DNA of 64,000 nucleotides, taken from contig JAQGPJ010000103.1 of assembly GCA_028293125.1 (NCBI GenBank), positions 1 through 64,000 of the forward strand, given 5' to 3'. This stretch comes from Verrucomicrobiales bacterium (GTDB lineage Bacteria > Verrucomicrobiota > Verrucomicrobiia > Verrucomicrobiales > V1-33). Numbering within the stretch: position 1 is the first letter of the stretch; each line of letters starts with the position of its first letter. Position numbers and translations under genes: made by a program. The notes under the pieces were generated by a model. That model worked only from the letters and a program-made list of their open reading frames with translations, did not search any database and was not told the DNA's origin. Shown here one piece after another: positions 52,287 to 60,572 of the stretch.

Positions 52287-54122
52287 TCAGGGAACCCGAA
52301 AAGTCTTTTTCGTGTAAGGGCACAGGACTTTGGTGCCGCTGGGAATGCCGGTGATATCCACCTCTCCGGCAGTGCTATAGGGACTGCGCACAAATCCGGG
52401 CCGGCCTTCGATGGGAATCCCGTATGGAATCGGCTCGGCCTTCACAGGATTCCCCTGAGGATCAATGCTGGTGGCGGTCAGTTGGATGGCCGCCACTTGG
52501 CCGTTGGCCAGTGGCACATCCAAGGTGAACAGCCCCGTGGACTGGTCCAGCAGCCAGAGTTCGTATTCCGTCTTGAAGGAATGGACTTTTCCGTCCGAGA
52601 CCTCCGGTTCCCGAAGATCCATTTCCAGCCCTGTGCCTTCGGAATTGGATGCCGCATCGGACTTCCGGACCACCTCCTTTCCCAAAAAGCTCAGTTCAAC
52701 TGTTCCTTCCAGCTTGATACATTCACCGCTGTAAACCGCCTCCACGCCCACGGTCAGGCCCATATTGCTGAATTGAGTCGATGATGGTGGCTGAGGCACT
52801 TCGCGGATGATCTCCACCTTCGACCTCTGACCTGGCCGCACGATGACTGAAGGTGCCCTGAAAAGCCCTGCGCCAGTGGCCTCCACCGCTTTTATATACT
52901 CTTGGCCTTCCGTTTGGGTGGAAATTGCCCCGGACCCTTCATCAAATCCCGGCGGCAGGGACGTTCTGGGCGCGGAATAAACAATTCCGGCAACAAAAAT
53001 CGGATTGAATGGTCTGTGGGTCCAAAAGAATTCCAGCCTATTATCCAGTAGATTGAGGGTATTTGAAGAACCTTGGACCACCAACCGGGCACCGCTATCC
53101 CGTAATTTACCTGAACCCGCCTCCTCCAATTGATCCAGTGCCTCCCCCGCCTCCAGACCCGTAAAATGGGCTGATGCCCCTTTCTCCTGAGGATTGACAA
53201 AAAATTCGTTCAAAGCGCTCCATGCCGAAGGTTCCGGGTCCTCCGTGGCTGGCTTCTCAAATGGATCCGCAGCTCCTGCTGGAGCCGGCCGTGGTTTCCT
53301 TGGGAGTTTCGCAGGAAAATTCCGGGGGAGTCTATAAGACTTCGTGATCAGCTCTACATTGCCCCCGCTTCCGAGTGGTGCCAACCCATAAACCACATTG
53401 CCGGGCTGCCGTGTCACCTGACGGAAAAGGCCGCAGGCCTCCAGATAGATTTTGACCGTCAGCGGCGGAGTCAGCGGCGTACGGACCACCGGGTCCTCCA
53501 CGCCCGGCTCTATGGACACGCCGGCGGCAAAACTGAGCTGATTCAGCACCGGGCGGTTCAGGATATTGACCTCCCGGATGGCCTGCTCCAGCTGCTTCAG
53601 GGCCTCGGGCACTGTGAGACCGTGCGGTGTCACGTTCACAAAGTAGCGGTCCAGCAGTTGATCCAAATCCGGCTGGGGCTGGTTCAGCGCGGTGGCCCCG
53701 GCGATTTTCAGGATCCGCTTTTTCAAATCCACGGGTTCCGGTTTCACGGAATCCTGGGGGGGCGGCACGATGTCCTCCACAGTCACCCTGGCCTGCTGGT
53801 GCGGCACTGGGACATTCCGCTGGAAGATCACCCAGCCACCGGCGATGACCGCCGCCGCGGCGGCAGCCGTCCCTGCCCCGATCCTGATCCACCGCAGGGG
53901 CCTGTTTTTTCCGCGGACCGGCCGGGCGGGGGACAGACTCTCCAGCGCCCGGTGCAGCCGGGCGGTGGCCACAAAATCATGGACCGCCTGCGGGTCGTCG
54001 TGCAGCAGTTTTGTCAGGCGCTGATGGTCCTCCGGTGAAAGAGGCTCATCGAAATGCCGTGAAATCAGGTCATCGGCGGGACTGGGGGCGGAGGATGGCT
54101 CCTGGGCAGGAAAAGGGTTCAT
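52287..54122 (-). CDS. Membrane protein with anti-sigma-like N-terminus and secretin-like C-terminus
   Basis: A 611-residue protein. Residues 15-65 (DDLISRHFDEPLSPEDHQRL) resemble the short cytoplasmic helix-pair domains of PVC anti-sigma/FecR-like proteins. A transmembrane segment, IRIGAGTAAAAAAVIAGGWV (about 79-98), follows. The long extracytoplasmic part begins with a region like secretin N-domains (PHGLTVPEALKQLEQAIREV). Around 400-490 it holds LFRAPSVIVRPGQRSKVEII and MGLTVGVEAVYSGECIKLEG, which echo the secretin core of GspD (sAP-v-t--Gq-a-i---re ... G--l-v-P). The final 60 residues are beta-rich. It lacks a signal-type outer-membrane start, so it is anchored in the inner membrane. It overlaps the preceding ECF sigma gene by 4 bp and is probably its membrane-bound regulator. 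Confidence 0.75.
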   Translation of the reverse strand: MNPFPAQEPSSAPSPADDLISRHFDEPLSPEDHQRLTKLLHDDPQAVHDFVATARLHRALESLSPARPVRGKNRPLRWIRIGAGTAAAAAAVIAGGWVIFQRNVPVPHQQARVTVEDIVPPPQDSVKPEPVDLKKRILKIAGATALNQPQPDLDQLLDRYFVNVTPHGLTVPEALKQLEQAIREVNILNRPVLNQLSFAAGVSIEPGVEDPVVRTPLTPPLTVKIYLEACGLFRQVTRQPGNVVYGLAPLGSGGNVELITKSYRLPRNFPAKLPRKPRPAPAGAADPFEKPATEDPEPSAWSALNEFFVNPQEKGASAHFTGLEAGEALDQLEEAGSGKLRDSGARLVVQGSSNTLNLLDNRLEFFWTHRPFNPIFVAGIVYSAPRTSLPPGFDEGSGAISTQTEGQEYIKAVEATGAGLFRAPSVIVRPGQRSKVEIIREVPQPPSSTQFSNMGLTVGVEAVYSGECIKLEGTVELSFLGKEVVRKSDAASNSEGTGLEMDLREPEVSDGKVHSFKTEYELWLLDQSTGLFTLDVPLANGQVAAIQLTATSIDPQGNPVKAEPIPYGIPIEGRPGFVRSPYSTAGEVDITGIPSGTKVLCPYTKKTFRVP

Positions 54123-54733
54123 GACGGGCTGTGGGTGGAAACGGAGTTTGCAGAAAATGAGAGGGAGGGAGCGTCCTCATCCGTGACGGGGGGGGAGGCC
54201 GCCACCGGCGGGGCCGGGCTGAAATCGTCGTTCTCAATCCGCGCCGTGATGCAGCGGCGCAGGGAACGGCGCAGGCGGGATAGGATCTGGTGCACAGCCT
54301 TCAGATTCAGGCCGAGCTCGCGCCCGATGCGGTCGCACGGCCACTGCCGCTCATAGCGGGAGGCCAGAATGCTCCGGGGCCGCTCGGGCAGGGACTCCAG
54401 GCAGAGCCGCAGCGCGGACTCCTGGGTGTTGGCGAAGTCATCTGTTTCATCGAAGGCCCCCAGAATCACCTCCACCGTCTCCGGCGGGAACAGCAGCGGG
54501 AACCTCGCGTTCCGGCGCCGCGCCTCCAGCATTTTCCGCCCCGCGATGCCCCGGGCCCAGGCTCCGAATGACCGGCTGAGGTCAAACTCATCAAACTTCC
54601 GCCACAGGGTGTGGCTCACCTCCTGAAACACATCCTCGCGGGCATGGGGATCGCGGAGCACGGACCCGATAAAGGCCCGCAGGTCGGGCTCAGTTTGCCG
54701 GAAGAAGTGGAGGAAATCATCATGATCGGACAT
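54119..54733 (-). CDS. ECF-type RNA polymerase sigma factor
   Basis: A 204-residue sigma factor. Region 2: LHFFRQTEPDLRAFIGSVLR, PHAREDVFQEVSHTLWRKFD then SFGAWARGIAGRKMLEARR (about 8-85). Region 4: ALRLCLESLPERPRSILASR and the helix-turn-helix CDRIGRELGLNLKAVHQILS (about 143-162), followed by a 40-residue Ser/Pro/Asp-rich tail. In style it fits the planctomycete/verrucomicrobial ECF groups that travel with FecR-like membrane proteins, and its stop overlaps the start of exactly such a gene. I start at 54733 (MSDHDDFLHFF); the longer frame adds a low-complexity stretch. Confidence 0.92.
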   Translation of the reverse strand: MSDHDDFLHFFRQTEPDLRAFIGSVLRDPHAREDVFQEVSHTLWRKFDEFDLSRSFGAWARGIAGRKMLEARRRNARFPLLFPPETVEVILGAFDETDDFANTQESALRLCLESLPERPRSILASRYERQWPCDRIGRELGLNLKAVHQILSRLRRSLRRCITARIENDDFSPAPPVAASPPVTDEDAPSLSFSANSVSTHSPS

Positions 54734-54924
54734 GGCGGAGGAAGGCATCTGCGGCGGAGAGCCTTTTCCGGCTCCCATCTCCCTTTGCGCCAGAGGTCCG
54801 GAAGGTGACGGAATATTTCACCATTCCGGCTGCCATCGACACATTTTCCCGGAGGCCAAAGGCTTTGCAGCAATACCCGAAGCCGGCTCCGCGCTTTCGA
54901 ACCCACTGGCGGCCCTGCCCCCTG

Positions 54925-56496
54925 TCAAAGGCTGCTCAGGAAACGCAGCAGCGCGGTGCGGTCCTCCCGGCTCATGTTCTCAAACGCGGTCCGTGAGGCC
55001 TTGGCCTCGCCGTCGTGCCAGAGGATGGCCTCCTGAAGCGTGCGGGCCCGCCCGTCGTGGAGGAAAAACTCATTGCCGTTCACCTCCTTGTTCAAGCCGA
55101 TGCCCCACAGTGGCTGGGTGCGCCACTCACTGCCGGTGGCTTCAAAATCGGGCCGTCCGTCCGCCAGTCCGGAGCCCATGTCGTGAAGCAGCAGGTCGGT
55201 GTAGGGGCGGATGGTCTGATTCCGCAGCTCCGTCAGTTCCGCGTCGCCGCCGGTTTTCAGTTCCGGAATGTGGCAGGCGGTGCAGTTCGCCTGCGTGAAA
55301 AGCTGCTCCCCCTTCCGGACCACGGGATCGTCCAGCTGCCGCCGCCCCGGCACCGCCAGCGCCCGGAGATAGGTCACCACCCGCGTGAAGATTTTCCCGC
55401 TGACCTCTGGACCGCCGTCCGGGTCATTGCCAGTGGGCATCGGCCCCAGAACGGTCGCCTGCGCGGGCGTGACCGCCTCCTCCGGATGCAGTTCGGAGGT
55501 GAGCCCGATGTCATTCAAAAAGGCATCGGCGGCCTGCTGCCGCAGACTGGGCTGGTTGGCCTTCCAGCCAAAGCGTCCCAGGGATTTCCGACCCAGATCA
55601 AAGTCGTGAACCTCGTTCACCCTGCCGGAAATACCGTCATGATTGGCATCGTCCGGATCCGCCAGGGCGCGGATCACCGCCTCTGGCACCGCCTCCAGAA
55701 GACCGCCTCCGTAGGACGGCTGGGCCAGCCTCGGCCCCAGCATGAGGTCCTTCGACGGCTCGCCATAATGCCAGACGATGGGGCCAAACTCCGGGCGGCG
55801 CAGGGCGGTCGTTTCACCGTCAGGAAAGGTGTGGACGGATTCGACCCACTTCACCGGCACATCCGCCTCGGGCTTCAGTCCGGCGGGATGCTCGATCACC
55901 CGCACGCCCAGCTGCCCGCCATAGATCGGATCGGGCTTCGGTCCGCCGTGGGCATCCGTGCCGGGCACGCTCAGCCGCAGCAGCAGGCCGGTCATGACCT
56001 CCCCCTCCTCCGGAGGCCGGCCGCGCCCGTCCTTCACATGGCAGGCGGAGCAGGAGCGGGAATTGAAAAACGGACCCAGCCCGTCGCGCGCCGCGGCGCT
56101 GGCGGGGGCGATCACCCAGTTGTTGTTGAAGAAGGAGTTGCCGGTCGCGAATTCCCGCCGGGCCTCCCGGCTGATATTGGCCAGCGGCAGGGCAAACGCC
56201 TCCTTGCCGTCGTTGAACACGGTGGTGGCTCCGCCGGAGTTGGCCTCTGGCGGACGGGTGGGACGCACGGCATCCTCCTCCAGCAAAGGCGCGTCAGGCG
56301 TCGGAACCGGAGGCGGAGCTTTTGATCCGGGGGATTCCTCAGCCGAAGGGAGTCCCGAAGCGGTCGGGACAGCTTCAGTCTCCTTGGACGCAGGAGTTGC
56401 GGGATCCGCCTCCGGCGCAGCCGTGACCGGATAGAGGGAAATCCCCGCCGCCAGCATCACCAGCAACAGCATAGGAAAAAAGGGGGCCGGTTTCAT
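54925..56496 (-). CDS. Di-heme oxidoreductase (DUF1111)
   Basis: A 523-residue exported c-type cytochrome of the DUF1111 (di-haem oxidoredictase, sometimes called thiol oxidoreductase) family. Signal peptide FFPMLLLVMLAAGISLYPVT (about 6-25), a Pro/Glu/Ala linker to about 85, then the domain. Two haem attachment sites are visible: RSCSACHVKDGRG (about 143-155) and ANCTACHIPELK (about 400-411). Family landmarks DGISGRVNEVHDFDLG and HDMGSGLADGRPDF are present. Electrons likely pass between periplasmic partners and the two haems; the substrate is not known. It overlaps the imelysin gene by 4 bp, an arrangement seen in other genomes where imelysin and DUF1111 genes form iron-responsive operons. 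Confidence 0.92.
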   Translation of the reverse strand: MKPAPFFPMLLLVMLAAGISLYPVTAAPEADPATPASKETEAVPTASGLPSAEESPGSKAPPPVPTPDAPLLEEDAVRPTRPPEANSGGATTVFNDGKEAFALPLANISREARREFATGNSFFNNNWVIAPASAAARDGLGPFFNSRSCSACHVKDGRGRPPEEGEVMTGLLLRLSVPGTDAHGGPKPDPIYGGQLGVRVIEHPAGLKPEADVPVKWVESVHTFPDGETTALRRPEFGPIVWHYGEPSKDLMLGPRLAQPSYGGGLLEAVPEAVIRALADPDDANHDGISGRVNEVHDFDLGRKSLGRFGWKANQPSLRQQAADAFLNDIGLTSELHPEEAVTPAQATVLGPMPTGNDPDGGPEVSGKIFTRVVTYLRALAVPGRRQLDDPVVRKGEQLFTQANCTACHIPELKTGGDAELTELRNQTIRPYTDLLLHDMGSGLADGRPDFEATGSEWRTQPLWGIGLNKEVNGNEFFLHDGRARTLQEAILWHDGEAKASRTAFENMSREDRTALLRFLSSL

Positions 56497-57671
56497 CCCG
56501 CCACGTCCCCTGCCGCCTCCTCAGGGATATCGATTTTCAAAGCCCGGGCCAGACGGCGCAGCAGGGCGGACTCATCCTCGGCGGCGGCGATGGTGGCCAT
56601 AATGGCCTTGCGCCCCGGACCGTCGATGGGACCGAGAATGGCCTGATCAAACGGCACCGGAATCTTTTTCGCATTTTCCACGGTGGCGTCCACTTTGGCG
56701 TCCAGCAGGGGCACGAGGTCCGCCTTGACCAACTTCGCCAGATCACGCACGCCGGGGCCGGCGACGGCTTGGCCATTGAGCTGCAGATAGCTGCCGCGGT
56801 AGATGTTCTGAAGACCGATGGCGTCGAAGATGGTGTCCTGATGAGTGGTGTCGCTGAAGCAGGAATGCTCGTCCTCCTGCTCCTGGGTGTCCCAGGCCAC
56901 TTGGAGCCGCTCGCCGGCCAGTTCATTGCCGCTGAGGAAGATCATGCCCGTCAGGATGCGCTCCACGGAGTTCTCATATCCCTCCTCGAAAATGTTGCGG
57001 TAATTGCCCAGCTGATCGGGAGCCCACTGGTCGCGCACATCCGTCAGGTGTTTGATCATAAGCTCCGCGCAGGCTTGGAGATACTCTCCCCGGCGTTTGG
57101 CGTTGGGGGCGGTGGTGTAGTCCGTGAAGGGGCGGTCGCCGGGACCGGTGACGCTTTTGTCCTGGCCCCACAGCAGAAACTCAATGGCGTGCCAGCCGCA
57201 GGAGATGTTCTTCTCGCCATCTCTCAGGTTCAGCTCCTCGATCAGCTCCGGCGTGATTTGGGGATACCCCTTCACATTGCCAATGATGCCGCCGTCCCCG
57301 CCCTCGGCCACATCGATGTAAACCTCGTCCAGCGGCCAGGAGTTCAGCAGCGGCTCCGGACCGTCCGCGTCGTCGACCGGACCGGCGTAGTAGCGGTAAG
57401 CCTCGCTCTGAAGATACGGCTGGCGGGCTTTGACCCACACCTTCCGTGCCGCTGCCAGCGAATCCGCTGAGGGCTTTTTCAGAAATGCCTGAATGCTGTC
57501 CCGCAGTTCCGTGGCCGCCGTCACGCAGTCGCTGTAGTTGGCGTGGACGATATTGCCGTAGTTGAGGACCACCTGCTTTTTGAGATCCTTTTCCGGCGTG
57601 GCGGCGGCCTGAAGCGGCGACAGGGCCAGCGTAAGCGGGACGGCAAGCAGGGAGAGGAGCAGGAGCTTCAT
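56493..57671 (-). CDS. Imelysin-family protein (ICMP/IrpA-like)
   Basis: A 392-residue secreted or surface protein. The signal peptide is MKLLLLSLLAVPLTLALSPL (1-20). It has the imelysin fold of two helical bundles with the hallmark GxHxxE motif GWHAIEFLLWGQD (about 157-169), a probable metal site resembling the catalytic motif of the M75 family but thought not to be proteolytic. NIVHANYSDCVTAATELRDS and LAGERLQVAWDTQEQEDEHS (the family-typical W-T--Q-DEHSCFSD region, about 285) also match. Members are iron-regulated and often sit next to DUF1111 cytochromes, as here. The start at 57671 opens directly into the signal peptide. A Fur-box-like site lies about 120 bp upstream. Confidence 0.92.
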   Translation of the reverse strand: MKLLLLSLLAVPLTLALSPLQAAATPEKDLKKQVVLNYGNIVHANYSDCVTAATELRDSIQAFLKKPSADSLAAARKVWVKARQPYLQSEAYRYYAGPVDDADGPEPLLNSWPLDEVYIDVAEGGDGGIIGNVKGYPQITPELIEELNLRDGEKNISCGWHAIEFLLWGQDKSVTGPGDRPFTDYTTAPNAKRRGEYLQACAELMIKHLTDVRDQWAPDQLGNYRNIFEEGYENSVERILTGMIFLSGNELAGERLQVAWDTQEQEDEHSCFSDTTHQDTIFDAIGLQNIYRGSYLQLNGQAVAGPGVRDLAKLVKADLVPLLDAKVDATVENAKKIPVPFDQAILGPIDGPGRKAIMATIAAAEDESALLRRLARALKIDIPEEAAGDVAG

Positions 57672-57777
57672 AACGGAAGGACAGAACAGGAAGGGAAAAA
57701 AGATGCCGGCACCGGACCGCCGCTTTCCTCCCGGAGAATGAAACAAGGCTGCCACCCTACCCCTGCGCCGGGTGGCG

Positions 57778-57803
57778 TCAATCGCGATTGAGATTCAGTC
57801 TCA
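57778..57803 (-). promoter_or_regulatory. Fur-box-like operator upstream of imelysin operon
   Basis: TGAGATTCAGTCTCA (57789-57803) has the 7-1-7 layout of a Fur half-site pair, with perfect outer arms TGAGA/TCTCA; the inner bases deviate from the TGATAAT/ATTATCA consensus. It is abutted by the perfect 14-bp palindrome TCAATCGCGATTGA (57778-57791), sharing three bases with it. The position, 107-132 bp upstream of the imelysin start in a 200-bp gap, suits a repressor site for iron-dependent control. The base match is partial, so this is a candidate only. Confidence 0.4.
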
Positions 57804-57877
57804 TGAAACTCCGGTCACCTTTGTTTTAAAAATTTTGAGCATGGAAGCCGCCGGGGCCTTTGCCGTCCACAGCGCTG

Positions 57878-59110
57878 TCACCGCACAATGATCAGTTTAT
57901 GCGCCTCATGGGCTTCCGGCCATTCCAGCCGTTCGCACTGGCGCGCCAGCACGGAGCGGGGCACGGGGTGGGGCCGCCCCCGGTTGCGGCTTTCCAGTTC
58001 AGCCAAGGGCGTGCGCATGGCCACGATGGTGGTGGTGGCCCCGTAATCGCTGGCCAATTCCAGCAGAAAGGAGCGCAGTTCCCGCCGGAGATTGGTGGCA
58101 TCGAATATCACGCGCCCGCCGCCCCCGGCCCGCAGATGCCGCTTCACCTGCTCCTTTGCCTCCTGAAACACCTGACCGTTCATGGACTGGTCATCCCGCT
58201 TCCCGGCCACCTCCTCCCGCAGGTCATCCAGGGAAATGACATCAGCCTCCCCGCCGTGGCGGTGGACCCACTCCGATTTCCCTGATCCGGACGGCCCCCA
58301 CAGCAGCACAAATTCCGGTGCGGGGTTCTTCAGCTGCCAGGCGCGGGCAATCCCTTCCTCCACACTGTGGATGAGCCCGGCGGCGGCATCACTGATAGCC
58401 GCGGCCAAGGCATGGTGGAGGAACGCGGGAGACCGGCCGGGGAAGGCGGCATCCATAGCCTGCCGCCAATCCCCCCAGGGATCGGGGTTGTCCCAGATAT
58501 CCAGTTCCATGCACCGCATGCGGAAAAGATCCAGAATTTCCAACTGTCCCTCCAGGTCATGGCAGACCCCGCCCCGCAGGTCGGCGGTCTCCAGATCAAA
58601 AAGCAGGCGCGGCGGGCACTGGCAGGCCAGCCGCCGCCACAGGGCCGGCGGCGCGTCATCCATCACCAGACGGCGGGGATGGTGGTGCAGGGCGGTCAGC
58701 GCCAGCACCGCCCGCTCCACCTCCCAGGGCAGCCCCAGAGCGGCGAGGCGGAGGCAGAGGTAATTGCGTCCCGCCTCCGCGTGGCGGGGCGACACCACAC
58801 GCGCCGGCCCGCCATCCAACGGCTCCCGCCAGCGCGTGGTAAGAGGCTTGCCAATGTCATGGAACACAGCGGCCAGCTGAAGGATCAGGGCCGTTTCCGG
58901 AGGCTGACCGGAATCCCGCGGCGGCAGGCGGCGGATTTCCTCCAGCACCATTCGGGTGTGGATGGCCACATGGCCCTCCCCATGCCAGACGGGGTCCTGG
59001 TCCGTCACCGCCAGTTCCTCCAGCAGGGGGAAATGCCGCTCCCAGGCGGCAATCATCTCCTCCCACGCGGGCCGGCCGCCGCCGGCCATGATCCGGCAGA
59101 GCCTATCCAT
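57878..59110 (-). CDS. HD-phosphoesterase / 5'-OH polynucleotide kinase (HD-Pnk-like)
   Basis: A 410-residue two-domain end-healing enzyme. The N-terminal HD domain has HVAIHTRMVLEEI (47-59), AAVFHDIGKPLTTRW (80-94, with the H84-D85 pair) and TALHHHPRRLV, a metal-dependent phosphohydrolase pattern. The C-terminal P-loop domain (about 265-410) has LLWGPSGSGKSEW (269-281), SLDDLREEVAGKRDD (293-307), VIFDATNLRRELRSFLL (334-350) and the arginine-rich lid ELESRNRGRPHPVPRSVLAR (371-390), all typical of T4-type polynucleotide kinase. Together they would remove 2',3'-cyclic or 3'-phosphates and add a 5'-phosphate to broken RNA, as I recall for the HD-Pnk of Runella. The start overlaps the stop of the RNA ligase gene by 8 bp, so it is co-produced with the sealing enzyme. 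Confidence 0.9.
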   Translation of the reverse strand: MDRLCRIMAGGGRPAWEEMIAAWERHFPLLEELAVTDQDPVWHGEGHVAIHTRMVLEEIRRLPPRDSGQPPETALILQLAAVFHDIGKPLTTRWREPLDGGPARVVSPRHAEAGRNYLCLRLAALGLPWEVERAVLALTALHHHPRRLVMDDAPPALWRRLACQCPPRLLFDLETADLRGGVCHDLEGQLEILDLFRMRCMELDIWDNPDPWGDWRQAMDAAFPGRSPAFLHHALAAAISDAAAGLIHSVEEGIARAWQLKNPAPEFVLLWGPSGSGKSEWVHRHGGEADVISLDDLREEVAGKRDDQSMNGQVFQEAKEQVKRHLRAGGGGRVIFDATNLRRELRSFLLELASDYGATTTIVAMRTPLAELESRNRGRPHPVPRSVLARQCERLEWPEAHEAHKLIIVR

Positions 59111-59735
59111 CGCCGCGCAGCCGGTTGGGGATGACCGGACCGTGCATCCAGTGCTGGTCCGTGGTGACGTGCGAGGGCCGCACCCATTTGGCCACGGAGT
59201 CGGCGAACCGGCTGTGGTGGAATCCTTCCTCCAGCCGCACCACATACCCCTCGCTCACCGCGGGATCCACGGTGATCCGCCGCACGGCCTTGGCGTCCCA
59301 CACGCCCTGATGGATCACCGCCGGCACCGGACAGCCCAGCCGCCGCGCCCATTCTCCGGTTTCCTGCCAGGAAAGGCATTCGTTATCAGCGTTCCAAACG
59401 GAGAACAGAAAAAAGAATCCTGGCAAATCGGCATAGGCGATGGAGTGCCGGGCGTAGAGATTCTCCCCGCACAGCCGCCACCCCTCCGGGATGTCGTGGG
59501 CGATGGAGGCATGCCAGGCCTTCACCAGACTGCGGGAAGGATGGTAGGCGGAATCCAGCGAGCGGGCATGCATCCAGTCGCGGTAAAGCGAGGTGTTCTC
59601 GCCGTCCATCTTTTCGGTCACCACCACGCGGCGGCCCTCAAATCCCGGACAGTTGCTGAGACGCACATCGTCATCCGAGGCTCCGGGCGACCACGGCAGG
59701 TGCGGGGTGCGGGGATATTTCTGACGTCCATTCAT
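59103..59735 (-). CDS. ATP-dependent RNA ligase
   Basis: A 210-residue covalent nucleotidyltransferase. Motif I VVTEKMDGENTSLYRD (39-54) has the adenylated Lys42 in K-x-DG. Motif III-type LCGENLYARHSIAYADLPGF (about 88-107), motif IV SEGYVVRLEEG (about 166-176) and motif V VAKWVRPSHV (about 185-194) follow in order, with the KWVR lysine. It is a small ligase near the minimal catalytic core and lacks an obvious extra domain. It would join RNA 3'-OH and 5'-phosphate ends via an AMP-capped intermediate, completing the healing done by the HD-Pnk-like partner encoded next. I start at 59735 (MNGRQKYPRTPHLPWSPG); an upstream ATG exists but its 56 residues look non-native. The leader is a C/T-rich CCCCCCCTCCCC. 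Confidence 0.9.
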   Translation of the reverse strand: MNGRQKYPRTPHLPWSPGASDDDVRLSNCPGFEGRRVVVTEKMDGENTSLYRDWMHARSLDSAYHPSRSLVKAWHASIAHDIPEGWRLCGENLYARHSIAYADLPGFFFLFSVWNADNECLSWQETGEWARRLGCPVPAVIHQGVWDAKAVRRITVDPAVSEGYVVRLEEGFHHSRFADSVAKWVRPSHVTTDQHWMHGPVIPNRLRGDG

Positions 59736-60035
59736 CGCGGGGAGGGGGGGCGGACAATCTGCCGCCTTTTCGGGAGATATCAAATAAAAACGGCACATAC
59801 TGACAATGACCCCGGATTTTATTGCCCTGCATAGCCGCCATGGGCCGCAAATCCCGGCGGCGGCGGGATGCGGGCCGTCCCCTCCGATGGCGCAATCGCG
59901 CACGGTTTCCCAGTTAAACGGAAGAGCGACAAGCCCGCCCCGCCCCCCCTCCCTGTTTTCCGTCGGATTTTTTCCAGGACAGGGGCGGCGACCGGCGTTT
60001 CATTGTTTTACCTTCCGCGTTCCCAGTCCGCCCCC
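59736..60035. other. 300-bp divergent intergenic region of the RNA-repair cassette
   Basis: This separates the minus-strand RNA-repair pair from a plus-strand sigma factor. It has a G7 run at about 59744-59750 near the ligase start. On the minus strand TTGTCA (59806-59801) could be a -35 with TGATAT (59782-59777) at 18 bp, a weak -10. The remainder is GC-rich with a C-run at about 59939-59950. No gene is visible. Confidence 0.35.
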
Positions 60036-60572
60036 ATGGCAGCAGCCGATGCCTCCAACCCTTCCGCCGATCTGGTGCGGTGGGCGGTGCGTGACTTCGA
60101 GGGAATGCTGATCGGCTACGCTGCCAATCTGACGGGCGATCTGGAAATGGCCCGCGATGTGGTGCAGGACACCTTCATTAAACTGCATGTCCAGGACCCC
60201 TGCAGGCTGGACGGGCCAGGGCTGAAGGCGTGGCTGTTCACGGTGTGCCGGAACCGCGCCCTGGACCTGCTGCTGCGGAACCGGCGGCTGGTCAGTCTGG
60301 AGGACTCCCCCATGGACCACCTGCCCGACACCGCGCCGGCCCCGGACGCGCGGGCAGCGGAGATGGATGAAACCGCGCTGGTGCTGAACTTCCTGCGCCG
60401 CCTCTCCACCAACCAAGCGGAGGTGCTGCGGCTCAAATTCCAGCACGACCTCAGCTATCAGGAGATCGCGGACATCACCGGCCTCAGCGCCACCAATGTC
60501 GGATTCCTCATCCACACCGGCCTGAAAAAGCTCCGGGTGCTTCTCGCCCCGGAAGCCGCCGCCTGCGCCTGA
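60036..60572 (+). CDS. ECF-type RNA polymerase sigma factor
   Basis: A 178-residue sigma factor. Region 2: FEGMLIGYAANLTGDLEMAR then DVVQDTFIKLHVQDP, and region 2.4-type LKAWLFTVCRNRALDLLLRN (about 62-81). Region 4: QAEVLRLKFQHDLSYQEIAD and ITGLSATNVGFLIHTGLKKLR (about 145-165). It belongs to the third sigma locus of the window. The ATG at 60036 follows TCCCAGTCCGCCCCC; a longer frame from 59868 has no sigma sequence upstream. The next gene, 70 bp later behind a pyrimidine tract, is its presumed membrane regulator. Confidence 0.92.
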   Translation: MAAADASNPSADLVRWAVRDFEGMLIGYAANLTGDLEMARDVVQDTFIKLHVQDPCRLDGPGLKAWLFTVCRNRALDLLLRNRRLVSLEDSPMDHLPDTAPAPDARAAEMDETALVLNFLRRLSTNQAEVLRLKFQHDLSYQEIADITGLSATNVGFLIHTGLKKLRVLLAPEAAACA

